Shown in pieces: positions 26,987 to 35,186 of a DNA stretch of 64,000 bases. Position 1 is the stretch's first letter; every line of letters begins with the position of its first letter. The notes under the pieces are model-generated. The model saw only the letters and a list, made by a program, of their open reading frames with translations. It searched no databases and was not told where the DNA came from. The translations under genes were made by a program, and so were the position numbers. The DNA is from Planctomycetota bacterium (GTDB lineage Bacteria > Planctomycetota > Phycisphaerae > Phycisphaerales > UBA1924): assembly GCA_033763975.1 (NCBI GenBank), contig JANRJM010000017.1:124001-188000 (forward strand). The letters run 5' to 3'.

Positions 26987-27015
26987 CCGCCAAGCACGCC
27001 AGGAGCCACCAGTCC

Positions 27016-29637
27016 ATGCATCGTCATCCCGCACTGCTCGCCTCCGCCGTGGTCCTGTCGCTCGCCTCGCCCGCGTACGCCGGGGGCGACGGCGGGTGCA
27101 TCTGCGGCTCGCCGTTCCACACCACGCCCCAGCACCCCTCGCACGACGTGCGTTCGTACCCGCCCGACGTTCCGGCCGACTTCCGGCACATGCGCCTCGA
27201 GGTCGTGATCGAGGACATGAACACGCCCGCGTTCTCGGCGCGCCAGACGCTCACCTTCGTGCCCGTGGGCGACACGCTCGGCACGCTGCAGATCGACGCC
27301 AAGGCGCTCGCGGTCGAGTCGGTGAGCGCCGCGGGGTACGAGACGACCTTCGAGGCCGACGGCTCGCACCTGCGCGTCACGTTCGACCCGCCCGCCCCCG
27401 CCGGGCAGGAGGTCACGCTCGTGACGTCCTACCGGGTCGAGAACCCGCCGCTGGGCCTGCTGTGGACGCCCGAGAGCCCGGCCTGGCCCGGGCGCCCCGC
27501 GCAACTGCACACGCAGGGGCAGACCGAGACGAACAGCTACTGGTTCCCGTGCCACGACTACCCCAACGACCGGCTGACGACCGAGCTCGTCGTCACCGTG
27601 CCGCGCGACTTCATGGTCTCGTCGAACGGGCGGCTCGTCTCGCACACGAAGGCCATCCGCACGCGCGACCGCGCCGACGGCTCGACCGAACTGCTCCCCT
27701 ACGAGACGTTCCACTGGAGCCAGGAACAGCCCCACGTGCCGTACCTCGTGTCGCTGGTGGTCGGCAAGTTCGATGTTGTCGATCTCGCGCGCTCGCCCGT
27801 GCCGGCGAAGGTCTACGCCCCGCTCGGGCGCGCCGCCGACGTGCCCGCGACCTTCGGTCGCACCGGCGCGATGATCGAGTACTTCGCGAAGGTGCTCGAC
27901 GAGCCCTACCCCTGGGCCCGCTACGACCAGGTCGTCGTGTGGAACTTCGGCTGGGGCGGCATGGAGAACACCAGCGCCACCACGCTGCACGAGAACGTCG
28001 TGCTCACCCCGGGCTCGCTCCTCGACCACGACCAGGACGGGCTCATCGCGCACGAACTCGCCCACCAGTGGTTCGGCGACCTCCTGACCTGCAACTCGTG
28101 GGAGCACATCTGGCTCAACGAGGGCATCACCACGTTCATGAACACCCTGTGGTTCGAGGAGCGCGACGGGCGCGACGCGTACCTCGCGCGCGTCCGCGAG
28201 ACGTACGACACCCTCATCCTCAACGACCGCCCCGAAGCCCCCGCCGCCCAGGGCATGGCCAGCAAGGTCTACCGCGAGGCGTGGGAGACCTTCTCCCGCC
28301 CCGCCAACCCGTACGGCAAGGGCGCCAGCGTGATGCACATGCTGCGCACCCAGCTCGGCGACGAGGTCTTCTTCAAGGCGCTCGCGACCTACATCGACCG
28401 GCACAGGCTCTCCACCGTCGAGACCAGCGACCTCCGACGCGCCTTCGAAGACGTCAGCGGCGAGACCTTCGAGCAGTTCTTCGCCCAGTGGGTCTTCCGC
28501 CCCGGCGTGCCGGCGATCACCGTCACGCCCGCCTGGGCCGACGGCACCCTCACCCTCACCGTCGAGCAGACGCAGAACATCGACCCCGACAACCCGGCGT
28601 TCGAGTTCGATCTCCCCGTCGTCGTCGGGCCGGCCGCGGGCGCGGACAATACCAGCGCGGGCGTACCGCTCTCGGGCGCCGTCCAGGTCCGCGGGCGCAC
28701 CGCCACGCTCACGCTGCCCGCCGCCACGCCCCCCGCGTGGATCGCGATCGACCCTGACCTCGCCGTGCTCTGTCGCGTCGACCTGCGCCTCGACGAGCCG
28801 GGCGCGATGGCGCTGCTCACCAGCGGGCCCACGCTGCCGGCCCGCATCCAGGGCGCTCGCGTGCTGGGCACCTTCGCGCACGGCAGTTCCGGCTCCGTTG
28901 CCGGCACGCAGGCCCTCGTGCGCGTCGTCCAGAGCGCCTCGCAGCCCACGCCCCTGCGGGTCGAGTGCGTTCGCGCCCTGCTGGCGCGGCGGGCGGACAT
29001 CGATCTGCGCTCCGTCGCCACCTCGGCCGTCGACCACTGGGAGGTGCGCGAGGCGACGACGTCCGCGCTCGCCGACATCCTGTCGCGCGCCGGCGACGAC
29101 GCCGACCCGGCAATGCGCGAGCGCATCCTGGGGCAGCTCGCCGAGCGTGCCGCGATCGACAAGAGCCTTCTGGTCCGCGCCGAAGCGATCCGGGGGCTGG
29201 GCAAGTGCCAGGCGCTCGAGCACGAGAACCTGCTGGTGAAGGCGCTGGAAACCAACTCGCAGGGCGACCTGCTCCGCAACGCCGCGCTCGACGCGCTCGT
29301 GTCCATCGATTCACGCTGGGCGCTGCGCCGGGCGGGCGAGCTCGCCAAGCCCGGGCACGACTCGCGCACGCGGGCCCAGGCCATCAAGGCCGTCGGCACG
29401 CTCGCGAAGCACGACGTCCCGTTCGCGCTCGAGCTCGCGTCGTCGATGCTCGGCGACGTCGAGATGCGGTCGCGCCGGGCGGCCGGCGAAGCGCTCGTCG
29501 CCATCGGCGACCCGCGCGGGCTGGACGTGCTCTCGGCCCGGGCCGCCGCCGCCCGCGGGCCGGACGATCGTCGCACGGCCCAACGCTGGATCGAAGACTT
29601 GCGCACGAAGCTGGGCCAGCCGGCCGGCACGCCCTGA
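27016..29637 (+). CDS. M1-family zinc aminopeptidase with C-terminal HEAT-like extension
   Basis: An 873-aa paralogue of the preceding gene. Signal peptide about 1-22 (SPAYA), Cys-containing short linker, beta saddle, GGMENTS motif, zinc site H346-E347-x-x-H350 (HELAHQW) and E369 in LNEG. After the catalytic part (to about residue 590) a region of repeated helical pairs resembles HEAT repeats (for example ALVRVVQSAS, ADILSRAGDDADP, LLRNAALDALVSID, SRRAAGEALVAIGDPRGLD), absent from the shorter paralogue. The extension may bind substrates or partners. AGGAG with a 10-nt spacer precedes the ATG at 27016. Confidence 0.92.
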   Translation: MHRHPALLASAVVLSLASPAYAGGDGGCICGSPFHTTPQHPSHDVRSYPPDVPADFRHMRLEVVIEDMNTPAFSARQTLTFVPVGDTLGTLQIDAKALAVESVSAAGYETTFEADGSHLRVTFDPPAPAGQEVTLVTSYRVENPPLGLLWTPESPAWPGRPAQLHTQGQTETNSYWFPCHDYPNDRLTTELVVTVPRDFMVSSNGRLVSHTKAIRTRDRADGSTELLPYETFHWSQEQPHVPYLVSLVVGKFDVVDLARSPVPAKVYAPLGRAADVPATFGRTGAMIEYFAKVLDEPYPWARYDQVVVWNFGWGGMENTSATTLHENVVLTPGSLLDHDQDGLIAHELAHQWFGDLLTCNSWEHIWLNEGITTFMNTLWFEERDGRDAYLARVRETYDTLILNDRPEAPAAQGMASKVYREAWETFSRPANPYGKGASVMHMLRTQLGDEVFFKALATYIDRHRLSTVETSDLRRAFEDVSGETFEQFFAQWVFRPGVPAITVTPAWADGTLTLTVEQTQNIDPDNPAFEFDLPVVVGPAAGADNTSAGVPLSGAVQVRGRTATLTLPAATPPAWIAIDPDLAVLCRVDLRLDEPGAMALLTSGPTLPARIQGARVLGTFAHGSSGSVAGTQALVRVVQSASQPTPLRVECVRALLARRADIDLRSVATSAVDHWEVREATTSALADILSRAGDDADPAMRERILGQLAERAAIDKSLLVRAEAIRGLGKCQALEHENLLVKALETNSQGDLLRNAALDALVSIDSRWALRRAGELAKPGHDSRTRAQAIKAVGTLAKHDVPFALELASSMLGDVEMRSRRAAGEALVAIGDPRGLDVLSARAAAARGPDDRRTAQRWIEDLRTKLGQPAGTP

Positions 29638-29641
29638 AGTT

Positions 29642-29662
29642 CGCCCCGCCGGGTGCGGGGCG
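29642..29662. terminator. Hairpin between convergent genes (possible bidirectional terminator)
   Basis: A perfect 8-bp stem (CGCCCCGC / GCGGGGCG) with a 5-nt loop in the 28-bp space between the stops of the M1 gene and kdsB. There is no U-rich tail on either strand, so termination is plausible but not certain. Confidence 0.5.
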
Positions 29663-29665
29663 TCC

Positions 29666-30412
29666 TCACACCCGCGCCGCGCCGTGCCGGCGCACGAAGG
29701 CGGCGTACTGCTCGGGCGTGTCGATGCCGCCCGATCGCACCTCGCGCACCGCGACGGCGATCCGCAGCCCGTGGTGCAGCAGACGGAGCTGCTCGAGCAT
29801 CTCGCAGCGTTCGAGGGGCGACATCGGCAGTTCCACGTACCGACGCAGCACGCCCGCCGGGTACACGTACAGCCCGACATGGCGCAGCGGCGGCGTCGCC
29901 TCGCCGCCCTCACGGACGAACGGGATCCGCGCTCGCGAGAAGTACAACGCCGTGCCGTCGCCCGCGAGCACGACCTTCACCAGGTTCGGGTCCGCCGGGT
30001 CCTCGCCGGGCGCGAACGCCGACGCGACCGTGGCGGCGTCGACGCGCGATTCTCGAAGCGCCCCCACCGCCGCATCGATCACCCCCGGCTCCATCTCCGG
30101 CTCGTCGCCCTGCACGTTCACCACGATCGCGTCGTCGGGCAGGCCCAGCACGCGCGACGCCTCGGCCAGGCGGCTCGTCCCGTTCGCGTGCTCACCCGTC
30201 AGCACGCACTCGCCCCCGAAGCCCCGCACGACGCGCGCGACCTCGTCCGAGTCCGTCGCGATGACGACGCGCTCGACGCTCGACGCCTGACGCGCCCGTG
30301 CCCACACATGGCGGATCAGGGGCCAGCCGGTCTCCGCCGCGAGCACCTTGCGCGGGAATCGCGTCGAGCCGAGGCGGGCGGGGATGATCGCGACGACGGG
30401 CGGCACAGGCAC
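29666..30412 (-). CDS. kdsB: 3-deoxy-manno-octulosonate cytidylyltransferase
   Basis: A 248-aa nucleotidyltransferase that makes CMP-Kdo from CTP and Kdo for lipopolysaccharide core. Landmarks: IIPARLGSTRFPRKVL (about 9-24), ATDSDEV (about 53), TGEHANGTSRLAE (about 71-83), NVQGDEPE (about 97-104, metal-binding Asp), HVGLYVYP (about 177) and GGIDTPEQ near the end. GTG at 30412; a second GTG two codons later has the better-placed GGAG. It lies 19 bp downstream of a TPR gene on the same strand. Kdo synthesis genes are not in the window. Confidence 0.95.
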   Translation of the reverse strand: MPVPPVVAIIPARLGSTRFPRKVLAAETGWPLIRHVWARARQASSVERVVIATDSDEVARVVRGFGGECVLTGEHANGTSRLAEASRVLGLPDDAIVVNVQGDEPEMEPGVIDAAVGALRESRVDAATVASAFAPGEDPADPNLVKVVLAGDGTALYFSRARIPFVREGGEATPPLRHVGLYVYPAGVLRRYVELPMSPLERCEMLEQLRLLHHGLRIAVAVREVRSGGIDTPEQYAAFVRRHGAARV

Positions 30413-30431
30413 TCCGCGCTCTCGGGCGTGC

Positions 30432-31961
30432 TCAGGCGCCCTGCGTGCGTGCGGACCGCAGCTCCGAGAGCAGCTTCTTGATCGAGTCGCGCCGCGCCCG
30501 GATGTCCATGTACCCGATCTGCTGGAGCGCGATCGACGACGCCAGCCGGTCGGCCTCCTGGGCGGCCTCGAGATCGCGGTCCGCCTCGGCCTTGGCCTGC
30601 AGCGCGCTCATGAGCCAGTAGCGCAGTTCGAGGTTGACCTCGGGGAGCAGGTCCTTCATGTCCAGCGCGGTGCGGAGGGCGCCGATGCCCTCGTCGTTCC
30701 AGCCGATGCGGAGGAACGACTGCCCGAGCAGGCTCAGCGCCGCGCCGCGGTTGCGGGGCTCGTGCTGGGCCTCCTGGAAGACCTCGATCGCCTCCTGGTG
30801 CTGCCCGAGCTGGAACAGCCGCTTGCCGTACTCGAACTTGCGCGTCAGGTCCGTCGGGTACGCCTCGCACTGGAGCTTGTACTCGCTCGCCTCCAGTTCG
30901 ATCGCCTCGCGCTTCGCCTGGTCGTGCATGCGCGTCAGCATCTCGCTGTCGGGAGCCTTGTCCAGCATCTGGCGCAGTTCGAGGGTCTTGCGCCGCGCCT
31001 GGCGGATGCGGATGCCACCCGCGAGCTCGCGCCACCGGAACGCCTTGCTGATCTCGAAGGCCTGCATGTACAGCCCGTGCGCCTTCTCCTCGTCGGCGGC
31101 ACGCCCCCGCTCCAGCAGCAGCTTCGCGTACTTCTCGATCGAGGGCACGTCCCCCGGACGCTTGATGTGCTCGTCTTCCGCCGCCGACAGCAGGCGCTCG
31201 ATCGTGTCCTCGGTCTTCACGATCCGCTCGGCCTCCTCGAGGTGACGCTGCTTGTCGGCGTCGCGGATGTTCGCGCGGAAGCCCCCGGCCTGGCCCGTCT
31301 TGTCATACCCGCCTCGCGACATCGTCGCCTGCGCCGCCAGGCTGCGGATGTACGCCGCCAGTTCGCCGTCCGTGGGGTCGATCCGCTGGGCGTGCTCGGC
31401 CGCCTGGATCGCCTCGTTCGCCGCGCCCACGCTCGCGAGCGCCTGCGCGACCTTGAGGAGCAGGTCCTTGCGGGGCTTCTTCTCGCGCATCACCGACGCC
31501 GTCGCCCGGATTCCTACCCACACCGCGACTTCCTCGAGCTTGATCCGCGCGGTCACTTCCAGCGCCCGCACCGCGAGCACCGCGTCCGCCGGGCGCATCG
31601 ACCACTCCAGCAGCCCGAGCAGGTAGCGGTCGATCTCGCTCTTTCCCGACACAACGCGCGAGACTTCCTTGCTCAGCCCCTTCTTGCTCGCGGGGTCCGA
31701 GAGGAACGCCGCCGCCGCGCCGAAGAACCCCTCGATCCCGGGCATGTTCCCCGGGTCAAACCGCAGCCCGCTCAGCCAGAGCTGCATCGCGTACTCCGCG
31801 TTCCCCGTCTCCTGCACCGCCCGGGCGTGCGAGAAGAACTTCTGCGCCTTCTCCGGCTGCGGCTCGAGCACCCCGCCCGGCTCGGACGTGGGCTTCGCAC
31901 CCTCGTCCTTCTTGGGCTCGTCCTTGCGCGCTTCGTCCTTCTTGTTTCCGAACAGACCCAC
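30432..31961 (-). CDS. TPR-repeat protein of unknown function
   Basis: A 509-aa soluble protein with a Lys/Asp/Glu-rich N-terminus (KKDEARKDEPKKDE), then many helical pairs of tetratricopeptide type, for example AQKFFSHARAVQETGNAEYAMQLWLSGLRFDPGN (about 32-65 in part) and GAALSLLGQSFLRIGWNDEGIGALRTALDM near 430-460. A central charged helical segment (about 290-400) could be a coiled coil. No signal peptide. It is a likely scaffold or assembly factor. The start is the GTG at 31961, which has GAAGGA and an 8-nt spacer; upstream in-frame sequence is low-complexity Arg/Gly. Confidence 0.82.
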   Translation of the reverse strand: MGLFGNKKDEARKDEPKKDEGAKPTSEPGGVLEPQPEKAQKFFSHARAVQETGNAEYAMQLWLSGLRFDPGNMPGIEGFFGAAAAFLSDPASKKGLSKEVSRVVSGKSEIDRYLLGLLEWSMRPADAVLAVRALEVTARIKLEEVAVWVGIRATASVMREKKPRKDLLLKVAQALASVGAANEAIQAAEHAQRIDPTDGELAAYIRSLAAQATMSRGGYDKTGQAGGFRANIRDADKQRHLEEAERIVKTEDTIERLLSAAEDEHIKRPGDVPSIEKYAKLLLERGRAADEEKAHGLYMQAFEISKAFRWRELAGGIRIRQARRKTLELRQMLDKAPDSEMLTRMHDQAKREAIELEASEYKLQCEAYPTDLTRKFEYGKRLFQLGQHQEAIEVFQEAQHEPRNRGAALSLLGQSFLRIGWNDEGIGALRTALDMKDLLPEVNLELRYWLMSALQAKAEADRDLEAAQEADRLASSIALQQIGYMDIRARRDSIKKLLSELRSARTQGA

Positions 31962-32110
31962 TCGTTGCGTCCTTCCCCGCGCCGTTCGGCGCGTGCCCCG
32001 GGCGCCGCCCGCGCCCCGGCCAGAGGGCCCGCGCGGCCGGCGCGGCCCGTGCTCAAGTCCCCATGATAGGGTCTGGCGCGCCCCATGTCGCGCCCCGCCC
32101 CGCCCACTCA

Positions 32111-32116
32111 TACCAT
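32111..32116 (+). promoter_or_regulatory. Putative -10 box of def (leaderless type)
   Basis: TACCAT, 6 nt before the def ATG, with no Shine-Dalgarno between. Confidence 0.45.
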
Positions 32117-32122
32117 CGCCCG

Positions 32123-32689
32123 ATGCCGGCGGATCCCTCTCTCTTGCGCGTCGTTCACTACCCCGACCCCGTCCTCCGCCGCGCCGCGGTCGACGTCGCC
32201 GTCTCCGACGAGCTCCGCGCCGTCGCCAGACGCATGATCGAACTCATGCACGAGCACGAGGGCATCGGCCTCGCCGCACCGCAGGTCGGGCTGCCCTGGC
32301 GCCTCTTCGTCACCTTCGTCCCACCCACCGCCGACCGCCCCGCCGACGCCTCCCCGCTTCTGGCCGATCAGGCCGCTCGCGTCTACGTCAACCCCGTCCT
32401 CTCCGACCCCGAGGGCCCCCTCGAACCCTTCGACGAGGGCTGCCTCTCGCTCCCCGAGATTCACGGCGCGGTCCTCCGCCCCCGGTCCGTCACGATCTCC
32501 GCGCTCGACGAGCACGGCACGCCCATCACCCGGCGCGCCAGCGGCCTGCTCGCCCGCTGCTGGCAGCACGAGATGGACCACCTCAACGGCGTGCTCATCA
32601 TCGACCGCATGCCCCCCATCCACCGCCTCAAGAACCGCTCCGCACTCAAGGACCTCGAGGCCGAGTTCGAAGGGCCCGCCCGCCGATGA
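32123..32689 (+). CDS. def: Peptide deformylase
   Basis: A 188-aa metalloenzyme that removes the formyl group from nascent N-termini. All three family motifs are present: GIGLAAPQVG (47-56), EGCLSLPE (105-112, metal ligand C107) and QHEMDHL (148-154, ligands H149 and H153, catalytic E150). A short insertion (about 68-84) follows the first motif. Its stop overlaps the fmt start by 4 bp (ATGA), the classic def-fmt pair. No Shine-Dalgarno; a TACCAT hexamer 6 nt upstream suggests a leaderless mRNA. Confidence 0.97.
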   Translation: MPADPSLLRVVHYPDPVLRRAAVDVAVSDELRAVARRMIELMHEHEGIGLAAPQVGLPWRLFVTFVPPTADRPADASPLLADQAARVYVNPVLSDPEGPLEPFDEGCLSLPEIHGAVLRPRSVTISALDEHGTPITRRASGLLARCWQHEMDHLNGVLIIDRMPPIHRLKNRSALKDLEAEFEGPARR

Positions 32690-33705
32690 ACCCCGCCAGC
32701 ATCGACCCGGCCCCCGCCCCGCCCGCACGCGTTGTCTTCTTCGGTTCCGGCGCGTTCGGCCTGCCCACGCTGCAACACCTCGCCGCCGCCGGACGCATCC
32801 GCGGCGTCGTCTCTCAGCCGGACAAGCCCGCCGGCCGCGGCGGCGCGCCCACCCCGACTCCGATCGCCGCCTGGGCGAGAGAGCACCTCCCCGGCGTGCC
32901 CGTCCTCACGCCCCAGTCCTGCAACACCCCCGACATCCGCGACGCCATCCGCGCGCTGCCCGCCGACGCCTGGGTCGTGATCGCGTTCGGCCAGAAACTC
33001 GGGCCCGCCCTGCTCGCCGACCGCTTCGCCATCAACCTCCACGCCTCGCTCCTCCCGCGTTGGCGCGGAGCCGCCCCGATCAACGCCGCCGTCCTCGCCG
33101 GCGACGCCGAGACCGGCAACTCGGTCATCACCCTCGCCGACCGCATGGACGCCGGGCTCGTGCTCGCGCAGTCACGCCGCCCCGTCCCGCTCGACGCGAC
33201 CGCCGGGCAGTTGCACGACCAACTCGCGTCCGACGGCCCCGCGCTCGTCGACTCGGTCCTCGCCGCCCACGCCGCCGGCACGCTCGCGCCCGTCACGCAG
33301 GACGAATCACTCGTCACGCTCGCCCCCAAGATGTCCAAGGCCGACGGCTGGGTGGACTTCGCCCGCCCCGCGGAGGAATGCCGCGCACGGATCAACGGCC
33401 TGTCGCCCTGGCCGGGCGTCGCGGTCACGTTCCGCGCCCAGCCGCTGCGACTGCTGCGCGCCACGACGTCGCTGGCGGGCGTGCCGCCCCAGATCGCCCA
33501 CGCCGCCGTCGCGCTCGCGCACGACGCCGCGCCGGGCACGCTGCTGTCGGGTGCCGAGGGGCTGGTCGGGTGCGCGGGCGGTACGGTTGTGCGCCTGCTC
33601 GAGGTGCAGGCGCCGGGGCGGAAGGTGGTGCCCTGGCGGGATTTCGCGAACGGACAGCGCGTGGAATCCCAGGAAGTGCTGGCAGGAGGCCGCCCGTCGT
33701 GCTGA
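32686..33705 (+). CDS. fmt: Methionyl-tRNA formyltransferase
   Basis: A 339-aa enzyme that formylates initiator Met-tRNA with 10-formyltetrahydrofolate. FFGSGAFGLPTL (about 18-29) starts the Rossmann-like domain; the catalytic NLHASLLPRWRGAAPI motif is near 117-132; DAGLVLAQ follows (about 158). The C-terminal OB domain begins near 215 (APKMSKADGWVDF, GLSPWPGVAVTF). It is coupled to def by a 4-bp overlap and its end overlaps the following gene by 7 bp, so def, fmt and the zincin-like gene are one operon. Confidence 0.97.
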   Translation: MNPASIDPAPAPPARVVFFGSGAFGLPTLQHLAAAGRIRGVVSQPDKPAGRGGAPTPTPIAAWAREHLPGVPVLTPQSCNTPDIRDAIRALPADAWVVIAFGQKLGPALLADRFAINLHASLLPRWRGAAPINAAVLAGDAETGNSVITLADRMDAGLVLAQSRRPVPLDATAGQLHDQLASDGPALVDSVLAAHAAGTLAPVTQDESLVTLAPKMSKADGWVDFARPAEECRARINGLSPWPGVAVTFRAQPLRLLRATTSLAGVPPQIAHAAVALAHDAAPGTLLSGAEGLVGCAGGTVVRLLEVQAPGRKVVPWRDFANGQRVESQEVLAGGRPSC

Positions 33706-34331
33706 CGCTGTGGGATCTCATCGAGCCCGTCGCCCGCGTGCTGCGCCAGCCGTCGCGCAAGCCGCCGACCCAGCCCGCGCCGACCCAGCCCGCGCCGACC
33801 CAGCCCGCGCCGGCCAAGCCCGCGCCGACCCAGCCCGCGCCGGCCAAACTCGCGCCCGTCAAGCGCGCCCGTCCTCGCCCCGCGAAGACCGCCGCCCGCC
33901 GCCCTTCCGCGGCCGAGCGTTACGAAGCCCTCGTCCGCGAACTCCTCGCCGAACACAACATCCGCGTGCGCAAGTGGCGCTCCGGCAGTTCCGGCATCGC
34001 CGTCGTCCTCCGCTACCGCGATGGCTCGGTCCGACGCTACATCGAATGCCCCCGCCCCCGCGGCCCGATGTCCGTCGCCATCGCCCTCCACGAGATCGGG
34101 CATCACGTCCTGGGCGTCGGCGCCATCTCGCCCCGCTGCCTCGAAGAATGGGCCGCGTGGGACTACGCCCTGCGCACCATGGAGGCCCGCGGCGTGCCGA
34201 TCACCGATCGCGTCCGCCGGCGCGTCGACCGCTCGCTGCGCTACGCCGTCGCGAAAGCCCGCCGCCGCGGCCTGCGCGACCTTCCCGCCCAACTCGCGCC
34301 GTACGCCGAGCCCCGCCGCCCCGCGGCCTAG
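33699..34331 (+). CDS. Putative zincin-like metallopeptidase with Pro/Ala repeat linker
   Basis: A 210-aa protein. A short hydrophobic helix (WDLIEPVARVL) is followed by six PTQPA/PAKPA-type pentapeptides (about 23-52), a basic stretch and a C-terminal domain with HEIGHH (HExxH; H131, E132, H135). A downstream EEWAAWDYAL helix could supply a third Glu ligand, as in ImmA/IrrE-type gluzincins. No named family is recognised and peptidase activity is inference. The GTG at 33699 has AGGAGG with a 9-nt spacer and lies within the end of fmt, so translation is probably coupled. Confidence 0.72.
   Translation: MLTLWDLIEPVARVLRQPSRKPPTQPAPTQPAPTQPAPAKPAPTQPAPAKLAPVKRARPRPAKTAARRPSAAERYEALVRELLAEHNIRVRKWRSGSSGIAVVLRYRDGSVRRYIECPRPRGPMSVAIALHEIGHHVLGVGAISPRCLEEWAAWDYALRTMEARGVPITDRVRRRVDRSLRYAVAKARRRGLRDLPAQLAPYAEPRRPAA
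33765..33854 (+). repeat. Six tandem 15-bp repeats in coding sequence
   Basis: Six consecutive 15-bp units; units 1, 2, 3 and 5 are exact CCGACCCAGCCCGCG, units 4 and 6 are variants with GGCCAAG or GGCCAAA in the middle. They encode the pentapeptide series PTQPA, PTQPA, PTQPA, PAKPA, PTQPA, PAKLA. Near-identity at DNA level suggests recent expansion by slippage. Confidence 0.92.
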
Positions 34332-34343
34332 CCGCCCCCCCGG

Positions 34344-35024
34344 TCACTCGCCCCGCAGCCGCCGCATCACCCCCGCCCGCTCGCTGGGCGCGACGCCGAA
34401 CACCGCCGACGCCGCGACCAGCACATCGCAGCCCGCGTCGCGTACCTCGCCGGCGTTGGACGGCGTGATCCCCCCGTCCATCTGAAGCCGCTGGTCGGGC
34501 CGCAGCCGCTCGCGCACCGCCCGCGTCTTGCCCAGAACTCCGGGGATGAACGCCTGCCCCGCGAACCCCGGGTTCACCGACATCACCAGCACCAGGTCGA
34601 CCTCTCCCACCACCGGCAGGATCGCCTCGACCGGCGTCGGCGGGTTGATCGCCAGCCCCGCCTGCATCCCCAGCCCGCGCACCCGAGCCGCCAGCGGCCC
34701 GACCCCCGCCGCTCCCACCGCCTCGATGTGGAACGACACGTGGTTCGCGCCCGCCTTCGCGAACGCCTCCACGTACGCCCCGGGATCGGTCACCATCAGG
34801 TGCACGTCGAGGTACGCGCCCGGCAGCGCACGCCGCAGCGAGCGGCACAGGTCCGGCCCCATCGTCAGGTTCGGCACGAAGTGCCCGTCCATCACGTCCA
34901 GGTGCAGCAGGTCCGCCCCCGCGCTCAGCACATCGCGGCATTCATCGCCCAGGCGTGCAAAGTCCGCCGCCAGAATCGACGGAGCAACCAGCGGCAGTCG
35001 CGAAGGTGCATTCAAGAGGTTCAT
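34344..35024 (-). CDS. rpe: Ribulose-phosphate 3-epimerase
   Basis: A 226-aa TIM-barrel enzyme interconverting ribulose-5-phosphate and xylulose-5-phosphate (pentose phosphate pathway). Motifs: VAPSILAADFARLG (about 13-26), LHLDVMDGHFVPNLT (about 40-54, metal ligands His and Asp), DVHLMV (about 73), MSVNPGFAGQ (about 144-153) and MDGGI (about 176, second Asp). The ATG at 35024 has no ribosome-binding site, with TACAGT 7 nt upstream. It converges on the zincin-like gene. Confidence 0.96.
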   Translation of the reverse strand: MNLLNAPSRLPLVAPSILAADFARLGDECRDVLSAGADLLHLDVMDGHFVPNLTMGPDLCRSLRRALPGAYLDVHLMVTDPGAYVEAFAKAGANHVSFHIEAVGAAGVGPLAARVRGLGMQAGLAINPPTPVEAILPVVGEVDLVLVMSVNPGFAGQAFIPGVLGKTRAVRERLRPDQRLQMDGGITPSNAGEVRDAGCDVLVAASAVFGVAPSERAGVMRRLRGE

Positions 35025-35031
35025 CGCGGGC

Positions 35032-35037
35032 ACTGTA
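35032..35037 (-). promoter_or_regulatory. Putative -10 box of rpe (leaderless type)
   Basis: TACAGT on the minus strand, 7 nt before the rpe ATG; no Shine-Dalgarno between. Confidence 0.42.
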
Positions 35038-35163
35038 GTGGACGCACGCGGACATCCGCCCCCGACGCCCTGTCACTACGCACGCCGACAACGCAGCCGA
35101 CGTCTTCCCGCTCGCGCGCGCTCTCTGGTCCGACCCTTCGCGCAGCGCGCCGCCCTCCGGCTG

Positions 35164-35169
35164 TACGAT
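35164..35169 (+). promoter_or_regulatory. Putative -10 box of the UDPGP-family gene
   Basis: TACGAT, 17 nt before the ATG at 35187; the CGGAGG ribosome-binding site lies just downstream, so the leader would be about 11 nt. Confidence 0.4.
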
Positions 35170-35186
35170 CCTCGCGGAGGCCCACC

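Noticed and set aside
26629-29223. An 864-codon minus-strand frame opposite the second M1 aminopeptidase
   Set aside because: Same reason: shadow of a well-supported gene, no recognisable domain, no ribosome-binding site.
33765-33854. Tandem repeats as a possible CRISPR array
   Set aside because: Units are 15 bp, contiguous without spacers, in frame and encode a pentapeptide repeat; no cas genes nearby.
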